64,000 nucleotides of DNA from Fen-1254 sp963769605. Its GTDB lineage: Bacteria; Bacteroidota; Ignavibacteria; UBA10030. The translations under genes and the position numbers were made by a program. The DNA lies in the NCBI GenBank assembly GCA_963769605.1, contig CAVYML010000002.1, positions 449,807-513,806 of the forward strand, read 5' to 3'. The first letter of the stretch is position 1. Each line of letters begins with the position of its first letter. This document shows positions 37,155 through 45,237 of this stretch, piece by piece. The notes under the pieces were generated by a model, which was not told the DNA's origin, made no database searches, and saw only the letters and a program-made list of their open reading frames with translations.

Positions 37155-38584
37155 ATGTTTATGAAATTAGAATTCACGCTACGCCAACACACACCTATGA
37201 TACATTTTCAATCCGATCAGCCGGAGCAACCCTGCGTGCTACAGAGCTGAAGCCGAAATTGGATAAATATATTATCGAAAAGATTTTTCATAACAACTTC
37301 GAAGAGTGTAAACAGTATCTTATTGGCTATACGAATAAAAATGAAAACGCTTTACAAAATAAATTCAAAGAAGATGGTTTTAGAGCGTTGGACTACAAAG
37401 TCCATATAGCTTTTGAAGATTCTTTGATACAAAAAGAACAAGAAAGTCTGAAGAACTTCGAAGAAATAAAAACAGATAATAATGGCGCTAAAAGGAAAAA
37501 ATATTCTAACGGTCAACCTAAAAAGGACGAATATGGTGCTTTTATATACGATCGTCAGAATTTTCCTTCCTTCTTCGGAAATATAGACAAAGAAACCCTG
37601 CGAAAGGAATTGATCGTACATAAAAAAATAAAAGTCAATTTTATTTGTTACAACAAAGCTCTTTCATCGTTTATTGAGACTAATTTTGCCGCCTTTCTTC
37701 ACCAGAACAATTTTGGCACAAGGCAATCAAAGGGATTCGGTTCATTTTATATAGACGAAAGCGATTCCCGGTATGTGGATAATGGAAAGTTTTCTCGATT
37801 TCATTTTACGGTTGATGTAAGCAATAAAAAATTCACATCTGAATTCCTAAAGTATAAGGAACTATTTCATGTGGTAGATCTCTTTTACAAGACTCTTCGA
37901 AGTGGAATAAATCTTAAGGGCAAAAACAGAGAGGATGTTCTATATTTTAAATCGCTCATGTTTATGTACGCAAAGCAACTTAATCCACCGAGACAATGGG
38001 ATAAACGAACACTACGCGAGAGTTTGTATCCTAATCATAAGACCTATAAGGAAGTCAAAAGAAAGAGGACGGATCCGAATGGAACCGTACAATATAACAA
38101 AGGTGAACAAAGTAACCTATTGTTTAGAGACCTCTTAGGACTTTCTACTGAACAAGACTGGATGAATTACGGTGAAGAAAAAAAAGACAACAATGGAAAA
38201 ACAATTATAAAAAATGGGGAGATATCATATGCTGCAGATAAATTGACAAAAAAAGAGAGCAGTGCTGATATTGCTCGATTTCGTTCTCCTATTACCTTTA
38301 AGCCGATTAGAGAAATGGGAATGGATAAATTTATTGTTCATATCTTTACTGAAAAAATTCCTCAAAAATATCTTGGAAGAACTTTTACTGCCACGAGTAA
38401 TACGTGGAAGACAAGTGTAAACTTAATGACACCAACAGATTTTGATATAAACGATTATCTTGAATTCTGCTTTAAAGCCGTTTTTAAAGATTCAAAGGCT
38501 TTTGAAAGGCATGTAGATGGTAATGTGTACGATAATAATGCAAAACTCTTAATGTCAATTTATGATGAACTAAGGAAGCAATAA
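37155..38584 (+). CDS. cmr1: Type III-B effector subunit Cmr1, one frameshift near the start
   Basis: RAMP protein (Cas7-like) that caps the distal end of the Cmr complex. The start MFMKLEFTLRQHTPMIHFQ is a typical Cmr1 beginning. At about 37219 the frame breaks: adding one G to CCGGAG gives QPGATLRATELKPKLDKYII, the conserved continuation. From 37259 the frame is open to 38584. The repaired protein is about 476 residues. The glycine-rich loop GTRQSKGFGSFY in the first domain is characteristic of RAMPs. An internal ATG at 37161 is an alternative start. It lies directly before cmr2 with a one-base gap. Confidence 0.85.
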
Positions 38585-38585
38585 C

Positions 38586-40154
38586 ATGATCTATACTGCC
38601 CTTACTATAGGACCTATTTACAAAACGCTTGACAATGCACGACATACACGCGAGTTATGGGCTGCGAGTTATACGTTTTCCTATCTGATGAAGAATATTA
38701 TAAAAAAGCTCGAAGAGGATGAAAGCGTCGCACGAACGTTTTATCTTCCCTATGCAACAACGGAAGAATTGAAAGCGTCCAGCCGTTTCGGCGAAGGTGT
38801 ATTGCCTGACCGCCTTATTTACGGGGCATCACAAGGAGAAGCAAAAACGCTGAAGGATGTTGTCGATACAGTGCTGAAAGATTTCGCAGATTCTGTTGCA
38901 ACGGAAATCTCTGCGAATTCCGGCAATGTCCGGGACTATTTCCAGAACTATTTCAGGTTCTACATTGTCGAAAAGGAACTTCCCGAAGGTGAAAACCCGA
39001 TACTAAAGCTTTCGCCGCTGCTTAATAGTATAGAGCTTCAGGCAAATTACAGTGCTGAACAGGAAAAATATCTGGAGGAATTCTTCTTTAAGATCAATTC
39101 CACATTTCTCGTTGAGGATGGATATGCAGGCGCAAAACATGTCAAATATTCAACACTTATCGAAATATCGATGAAAGAGTTTGAGGAATGTGATAAATAT
39201 AAATCACTTCGCGATAGACGCAAAGGAAAAAATTGGGCACAGCTCTCGGATCAACAGCTAACAGAGGAGGATGCGGCGGAAGAAAAAGAAGATCGTGATC
39301 TCATCGATGAACTGAAAAAAAAATCTCGTTACAAGGATCAGTTCCGTGCCGCCCACAAATATGTGGCAATCGTTCATGCAGATGGCGATAACATCGGAAA
39401 AGTTATTGAAACGCTGAAGACGCATGACGAGTTTAAAAAGTTTTCGAGCAATCTGAGCTCTTATTCTCGACAGGCAGTGGAAATTGTCGAAAAGTACGGC
39501 GGTATGCCTATTTATGCCGGCGGCGACGATCTCTTATTCTTCGCTCCCGTGGTCAATAAAGAAAATCATATTATAGATTTACTCCTTGATCTCGATCAGC
39601 TTTTTAATAGATTGTTTGTCGATTTTAAAACATCCCCCGCCCCTTCTTTGTCATTCGGTGTTTCCATTAGTTATTATAAATACCCCTTGTTCGAAGCGCT
39701 CGAAGTTTCTCGTGAATTATTGTTTGGTAACGCAAAAACCGGCAGTAAAAACAATATCGCACTCCGAGTGCTCAAACATAGCGGCCATTCATTCGGGGAG
39801 ACGCTGCACATTCAACGCCTTGACTCCGATCAACGCAATTACTTCAAGGACTTCATAAATATGCTGGAGGAGCATGTAACGAACGAAACAGGTATGCTCA
39901 GTTCCATGGTCTATAAGATTCACGAAAATAAAAAATTATTCTCCTTGATCGGCCGCGATCCTGTTAAAGTTTCCAATTTCATTCACAACAGTTTCAATGA
40001 GCGCGAACATGACGAAGCGAAAATATACCTCGGCAATGTACGTCAGCTTGTGAGCGACGTATTCAAGGATACTACCGATGATGACAAGGCATTAAAACAA
40101 ATCTATGCAATCTTGCGCACAGTTTCGTTCTTCAAAGAAAAGGATGCACGATGA
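38586..40154 (+). CDS. cmr2: Cas10/Cmr2, cyclase subunit without HD nuclease
   Basis: Large subunit of the type III-B complex; its palm domain makes the signalling nucleotide when target RNA is bound. At 522 residues it is much shorter than classical Cmr2 (about 850 or more). It begins directly with the palm-type region (MIYTALTIGPIYKTLDNARHT). No N-terminal HD motif is seen, so single-strand DNase activity is not expected. Active residues are GGDD (312-315) in MPIYAGGDDLLFF, and HADGDNIGKVIETL marks the other palm element. Missing HD plus neighbouring CorA/NrN fits the SAM-AMP-producing group. It overlaps cmr3 by ATGA. Confidence 0.93.
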   Translation: MIYTALTIGPIYKTLDNARHTRELWAASYTFSYLMKNIIKKLEEDESVARTFYLPYATTEELKASSRFGEGVLPDRLIYGASQGEAKTLKDVVDTVLKDFADSVATEISANSGNVRDYFQNYFRFYIVEKELPEGENPILKLSPLLNSIELQANYSAEQEKYLEEFFFKINSTFLVEDGYAGAKHVKYSTLIEISMKEFEECDKYKSLRDRRKGKNWAQLSDQQLTEEDAAEEKEDRDLIDELKKKSRYKDQFRAAHKYVAIVHADGDNIGKVIETLKTHDEFKKFSSNLSSYSRQAVEIVEKYGGMPIYAGGDDLLFFAPVVNKENHIIDLLLDLDQLFNRLFVDFKTSPAPSLSFGVSISYYKYPLFEALEVSRELLFGNAKTGSKNNIALRVLKHSGHSFGETLHIQRLDSDQRNYFKDFINMLEEHVTNETGMLSSMVYKIHENKKLFSLIGRDPVKVSNFIHNSFNEREHDEAKIYLGNVRQLVSDVFKDTTDDDKALKQIYAILRTVSFFKEKDAR

Positions 40155-41317
40155 AACCCCTCTATCTCATTCGCCTCAAACCGCTGAGCAGTTTCTATTT
40201 CGGCAGCGAACGAAATTTTCAAGACGGCGAAAGCTATCTTGCCCGCTCGCTTCGCTTTCCGCAGCAAACAACATTGCTCGGCGTGCTGCGGTATAAATTG
40301 CTCCAGGCATACGGACTTCTTGATTCTCACAATTATGGCAGGGCTGCCGGGAATGATGCGGAAAAATATATCGGCCCGGAAAGCTTTTCCGCAAACCAAC
40401 ATGCAGTACAGAAGGAGTACGGAGCCATTATAAGTATCTCGCCTCTGTTTCTTATGAAAAGAGACGAACTATTCTATCCGGGGAATATGGATCATACCTA
40501 TACGTTTGTGAAGGATGACCCCGGCAGTTCTATAACAGACCAGCAGCGCGGATTTATACCCGCAATGAGAGGACATGATGCAAAGTATCCTGAACCTGAG
40601 TGCATGGTATCGAATAAGGGCTCACGGATCGAGCTTGAGAAGATATTCCAGGACGTACCGCAAGTAGGCAGCTTTAAAACTAAACGGAGATTTCAAAATC
40701 GTAGCTCCGCTGATGATGAAAAAGAAAAAGGATTTTATAAACAAATTTCGTATTGCTTCAAAGAACGCGATTGGCAGTTTGCATTTCTCGCGGATCTGGA
40801 AGAAAATGCTGCACAAAAACTTTGTGAGTATTTAAAGGATGGCGGCGCGGTCACTCACATTGGCGGCGAGCGAAGCCCCTTTAATTTCTCGATGAAGAAA
40901 TGCGATGAAGGATTTCTTTCGCTGCCTGCTCATACCGTGTATGATACCGGCTCTGCGTTGACGAATTACACAAAAGCAATTCTTCTTTCGGAGGCCTATG
41001 TCGAAGATCCGATCTACGAATATTGCGATTTTGCCTTTACCGATACGGTCGATTTCCGTTTTCTTGAAACGTCTGTCCTGAGGACGAAGAATTATCACCG
41101 TCTCTGGACGGAAAAGTCGAAAGACGATTCCGCAGTTAGGAAAAGCGAAACAAAATACAACTTGTTCCAGCGAGGTTCCGTCTTTTACATAACGGAGAAT
41201 AAAATAGAAGAATTCAAACAGGCAATGGAAAAGCCGAAAGCATTCCGGCAAATCGGCTGCAATAGTTATGTAACGGTCAACTCAACTGTGCAGCTTCACT
41301 CTTGGATCATGGAGTAA
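40151..41317 (+). CDS. cmr3: Type III-B effector subunit Cmr3
   Basis: Cas5-like RAMP that binds the 5' handle of the crRNA next to Cmr2. 388 residues. The start KPLYLIRLKPLSSFYFGSERNF, followed by ARSLRFPQQTTLLGVLRY, is the Cmr3 pattern, and ALTNYTKAILLSEAYV lies near the C-terminal half. It is coupled to cmr2 by overlap and followed by cmr4 after four bases. Confidence 0.9.
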   Translation: MKPLYLIRLKPLSSFYFGSERNFQDGESYLARSLRFPQQTTLLGVLRYKLLQAYGLLDSHNYGRAAGNDAEKYIGPESFSANQHAVQKEYGAIISISPLFLMKRDELFYPGNMDHTYTFVKDDPGSSITDQQRGFIPAMRGHDAKYPEPECMVSNKGSRIELEKIFQDVPQVGSFKTKRRFQNRSSADDEKEKGFYKQISYCFKERDWQFAFLADLEENAAQKLCEYLKDGGAVTHIGGERSPFNFSMKKCDEGFLSLPAHTVYDTGSALTNYTKAILLSEAYVEDPIYEYCDFAFTDTVDFRFLETSVLRTKNYHRLWTEKSKDDSAVRKSETKYNLFQRGSVFYITENKIEEFKQAMEKPKAFRQIGCNSYVTVNSTVQLHSWIME

Positions 41318-41321
41318 CACT

Positions 41322-42191
41322 ATGAAAACAATCACCGACCTTTATGTTCTTCGCTGCATCACTAATTTGCATGCCGGTTCCGGCGACAGCAATTACGGCA
41401 TTGTGGATAAGGAAGTTCAGCGCGACCCTGTCGATACGTTTCCCATCGTTCATTCGACTAGCTTAAAAGGCGCCTTCCGGGAACAATTTGATGCTTTCAA
41501 AGAAGATGGGGGAGTTATAACTCAAAAAGGGATTGACGAAATCTTCGGCACTGACAGCAAAGCGCCCGATGTTAAACCGGAAAGTTTTAGAGCCGGGCAA
41601 TACTTCTTTTACCCGGCACAGTTGCTTTTCTATCCGGTACGAAGCAATGTCAGACCGTTTTTTTATGCAACATCGAAAGAATTGATTCAGAAATATCGAA
41701 CAGCCATAGAAGATATGAGCATCAATGCTCATATAATACTGGAAGAACAATTCAAACCGCTCCTCAACTTGACCGTGCTCAAAGATCATCCGTTAACGTT
41801 TAAATCCGATAAAATATTCATCGATGAATATGAATCGATAAAGGCAACAATGAATACTGAGCTTGCTTCGGGCATTCTTCCGGAAGAGATCACACCGGAT
41901 AATCTTGCATTATTCTATGATGATGACTTAAAAGAAGTCTGTAAACGTCTTCCTGTTATTGCCCGCAATAATCTGGAAAATGGTATAAGCGCAAATCTGT
42001 GGTACGAAGAAGTGGTGCCGCGTGAGTCGCAGTTCTATTTCTTTGTCTCTCGACCGGAAACAAGCGATCTATTTGAACAGGGATTAAAACAAGTGAAACA
42101 TACATCCCAGATCGGCGGCAATGCATCTGTCGGTTACGGTTTATGTAAACTGAAGAGGATAAAAAGCACGGCGGGAGGCAGCAATGAATAA
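41322..42191 (+). CDS. cmr4: Type III-B effector subunit Cmr4 (Cas7, RNase)
   Basis: Backbone subunit that lines the guide and cuts target RNA at 6-base intervals. 289 residues. The N-terminal motif LHAGSGDSNYGIVDKEVQRD holds the expected catalytic aspartate (D29), and VHSTSLKGAFREQF and the glycine-rich QIGGNASVGYGLCKL near the C-terminus are RAMP signatures. It overlaps cmr5 by eight bases. Target RNA cleavage should be intact from sequence. Confidence 0.93.
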   Translation: MKTITDLYVLRCITNLHAGSGDSNYGIVDKEVQRDPVDTFPIVHSTSLKGAFREQFDAFKEDGGVITQKGIDEIFGTDSKAPDVKPESFRAGQYFFYPAQLLFYPVRSNVRPFFYATSKELIQKYRTAIEDMSINAHIILEEQFKPLLNLTVLKDHPLTFKSDKIFIDEYESIKATMNTELASGILPEEITPDNLALFYDDDLKEVCKRLPVIARNNLENGISANLWYEEVVPRESQFYFFVSRPETSDLFEQGLKQVKHTSQIGGNASVGYGLCKLKRIKSTAGGSNE

Positions 42192-42603
42192 AGTTGACAA
42201 TCTTTTGGAGTCCGCGCTCGAACTTGCAAAAACATTGCAGACAGAAAAAGATTCCGGCAAGATCGATAAAAAGGTAAAGTCGGATATATCGTCTTTCGGA
42301 ACAGCAATACAACAATGTGGACTAATTCCTGCCGTGGCGATGTTTTCCAACACAAACTCCGAATCGGGAAAGCGGAATGTGAAAATGCTCAACATTATCT
42401 ATGCCTTGTTATATGGTGACATTGAAGGTAAAACGGATGAACAACTTAAATCTCAGCCGCTCCTTTTACAGGTTGTTTTGAAGAATAGAGAAGATAAGAC
42501 GATGTCGAATACAATGCGCTATGAAACCATGCAGGCATGCATTGCGCTGAAACTGGCGGTGCGCACATTCAAGCTGGAGGAGGTGAACGATGCCAACTCC
42601 TAA
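42184..42603 (+). CDS. cmr5: Type III-B effector subunit Cmr5
   Basis: Small all-helical subunit (Cas11 type) that forms the inner filament of the Cmr complex. 139 residues, with FGTAIQQCGLIPAVAMFSN in the usual place. It overlaps both neighbours (cmr4 and cmr6), so the whole effector set is translationally linked. Confidence 0.9.
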   Translation: MNKVDNLLESALELAKTLQTEKDSGKIDKKVKSDISSFGTAIQQCGLIPAVAMFSNTNSESGKRNVKMLNIIYALLYGDIEGKTDEQLKSQPLLLQVVLKNREDKTMSNTMRYETMQACIALKLAVRTFKLEEVNDANS

Positions 42604-43435
42604 TGTCGGATGGCTTTATTATGTTGACTACTTCCGTCAAGATAACTCTCTTGAGAGTATGAATCTCAATTTCCTTCTCTCGAATAACGACAAGGAGAAA
42701 AAGGATACAGGTAAGTATTTGGCAAATAAGTGTAAGCGAATTTCCGACCTGAAATTAAATACATATTCTTTAGCTATTGATGCGCTGAAACTGCCGAATC
42801 TTACAGATGAAGATCGTTTCACTCTTACAACCACATATCCCGGCCTTTTAATTGGTGCGGGATATGAACATGAACTCCATGTTGATGGCGAGTTCAAACT
42901 TGGCTTTTTCTTCGATTATACCATTGGGCTTCCGGTCATTCCCGGCTCATCGGTTAAAGGCGTGCTCCGTTCAGCATTCATGATACCGGATTTAATGAAA
43001 GAACTTCTTCCAGGAAAAGATGTGCGAGCGATTGAATTGGAGATCTTTGAAGGTGTTGATTTAGAAAAAACAAAACCCGAAGATTATGTTAATGAAAATA
43101 AGAAAAATTGGAAATATCTCAATTCCTTAAGGAAAGATATCTTCTACGATGCGATTATCAATGGAAGTACTAATAATGGACAGGCATTTCTTGCAGCCGA
43201 CTTTATTACGCCCCATAAACATGCCACCGAAAGGAAATTAGATCAATTTGCTAATCCGATTCCACTCCAGTTTATGAAAGTTCTCTCCGCAGTGGAATTC
43301 CTTTTTCAATTTGAAGTGAAAGATAGTAGAAAAGCAGAAATGACACGCGCAGAAAAAGTGAAATTATTTGAAGAAATAATTCGAAACCTCGGAATTGGTG
43401 CAAAAACAAGGACAGGCTATGGATGGATGAAATAA
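42590..43435 (+). CDS. cmr6: Type III-B effector subunit Cmr6
   Basis: Cas7-like RAMP near the head of the complex. 281 residues. Visible are the GLLIGAGYEHELHV strand region, IGLPVIPGSSVKGVLRSAF (typical Cmr6), and the C-terminal glycine-rich loop GIGAKTRTGYGWMK. It is the last effector gene; the CRISPR leader starts just after its stop. Confidence 0.92.
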   Translation: MPTPNVGWLYYVDYFRQDNSLESMNLNFLLSNNDKEKKDTGKYLANKCKRISDLKLNTYSLAIDALKLPNLTDEDRFTLTTTYPGLLIGAGYEHELHVDGEFKLGFFFDYTIGLPVIPGSSVKGVLRSAFMIPDLMKELLPGKDVRAIELEIFEGVDLEKTKPEDYVNENKKNWKYLNSLRKDIFYDAIINGSTNNGQAFLAADFITPHKHATERKLDQFANPIPLQFMKVLSAVEFLFQFEVKDSRKAEMTRAEKVKLFEEIIRNLGIGAKTRTGYGWMK

Positions 43436-43561
43436 TGTCGAAAATCTCACAAAAACCCATTCAGAACCTCCGTCAAAAACAGGGTAGGAGGAGAAAAAAT
43501 GGATGAGGTTCTGAATATTTCGCTTGTATGTTCTTTGAAATCAATATATTATAGACCAAGA
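43436..43561 (+). promoter_or_regulatory. CRISPR leader 1 with conserved inverted repeat
   Basis: 126 bases between cmr6 and array 1. It contains ATTCAGAACCT at 43459-43469 and its exact reverse complement AGGTTCTGAAT at 43506-43516, 36 bases apart; 45 bases then lead to the first repeat. The array 2 leader has the same two 11-mers with the same 36-base and 45-base distances. The junction AGACCAAGA before the first repeat also resembles the other leader (AGAGCAAGA). It is likely the site recognised for spacer insertion, or a promoter element. Confidence 0.8.
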
Positions 43562-45161
43562 GTCCGAGAGGACATCTCTACTGGTAGAGGCTGAAACCAT
43601 ACATAGCCATATTGCATCCGTAGTCTATAGTCCGAGAGGACATCTCTACTGGTAGAGGCTGAAACTCATTCTGCCTATTCAAAATCTTTGATAGGATTTC
43701 TGTCCGAGAGGACATCTCTACTGGTAGAGGCTGAAACAACATGAGATACTGCCATATAGAGGATAATACAGTCCGAGAGGACATCTCTACTGGTAGAGGC
43801 TGAAACTGTTATACTCCTTTAAAAGAACAAATTGAGTCCGTCCGAGAGGACATCTCTACTGGTAGAGGCTGAAACTAAAATATTCTCGCTGCGCAATCAA
43901 CTGCAAAGTCCGAGAGGACATCTCTACTGGTAGAGGCTGAAACTAATTAACACAATGTCTTTTCATTGTTGTTATTGTCCGAGAGGACATCTCTACTGGT
44001 AGAGGCTGAAACCCATAATCCTTTGTGCTAACGACCAAGCTTTGTCCGAGAGGACATCTCTACTGGTAGAGGCTGAAACCCATAGAAGAGAGGGATGTTT
44101 TTATCGAAACAGTCCGAGAGGACATCTCTACTGGTAGAGGCTGAAACAAACGGTTTAAATCATGCGTTCACTGTAGTAACAGTCCGAGAGGACATCTCTA
44201 CTGGTAGAGGCTGAAACTTTCCAACCGGATCATCGGCGCGCGAAAGATTGTCCGAGAGGACATCTCTACTGGTAGAGGCTGAAACAATGACGTATCTTTC
44301 TCCACGATTTGTGAAGAGTCCGAGAGGACATCTCTACTGGTAGAGGCTGAAACTATAACTAGAATATCCATTTGATATCATTATAAGTCCGAGAGGACAT
44401 CTCTACTGGTAGAGGCTGAAACATAATTAAATCAATACGAGAATGAGAGATAATATGTCCGAGAGGACATCTCTACTGGTAGAGGCTGAAACTTATCTTC
44501 AAACATCCGCCTTATACTCCCATAGTCCGAGAGGACATCTCTACTGGTAGAGGCTGAAACTGATTATGACAATAAAAATGTTAAAAATCAGTCCGAGAGG
44601 ACATCTCTACTGGTAGAGGCTGAAACACATTGCAGGAGGCTCAGCTTATCAGCTCCTTCTTGTCCGAGAGGACATCTCTACTGGTAGAGGCTGAAACTGT
44701 ATACGGTCTTAATGACAGTTATGAACTTCTGTCCGAGAGGACATCTCTACTGGTAGAGGCTGAAACTATAGCTTTTGTTGCAAATATATTCAATTTAGTC
44801 CGAGAGGACATCTCTACTGGTAGAGGCTGAAACCAATCGCTCCAGTTCCGTCGGAATATTGCTGAAAGTCCGAGAGGACATCTCTACTGGTAGAGGCTGA
44901 AACTAACTCCGGCGGGACAAGTTCTCAATTTGGTCCGAGAGGACATCTCTACTGGTAGAGGCTGAAACCTTATGTTCATCGCCGAACTTCTGGAACATCT
45001 GTCCGAGAGGACATCTCTACTGGTAGAGGCTGAAACAGTATATTTGGCAGCGAAGAGAGACATTAGCCGGTCCGAAAGGACATCTCTACTGGTAGAGGCT
45101 GAAACAGTGTCGAATTGATATGAATTTTGATAAGTCTGAGAGGACATCTCTACCGGTAGAG
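43562..45161 (+). CRISPR. CRISPR array 1: 24 repeats, 23 spacers
   Basis: A 36-base repeat beginning GTCCGAGAGGAC and ending GGCTGAAAC, with 28-36 base spacers (mostly 31-34). Repeat starts run from 43562 to 45134. The first 22 are identical; the 23rd (45070) has GAAAGG for GAGAGG; the 24th (45134) is degenerate and loses the last bases, marking the trailer end. The leader is therefore on the left. Each repeat can fold as GTCC-GAGA-GGAC and CTCTA-CTGG-TAGAG hairpins. The expected crRNA 5' tag is about GCTGAAAC. All spacers differ, and no two matched each other by eye. Confidence 0.98.
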
Positions 45162-45237
45162 ATTTATTTTATAGTCTTGGCTTCCTTAAAAGTTTTAAAA
45201 AGCTAAACAAAGGAAAAAACATCGTGATGGATTTACG

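Noticed and set aside
38586..39000. HD nuclease domain in Cmr2
   Set aside because: No HD pair is visible in the N-terminal part and the protein is too short to include that domain.
43578..45147. ORFs running through CRISPR array 1 (both strands)
   Set aside because: They are produced by the periodic repeat and spacer sequence; the translations repeat the same words every 68 bases or so and have no start signals.
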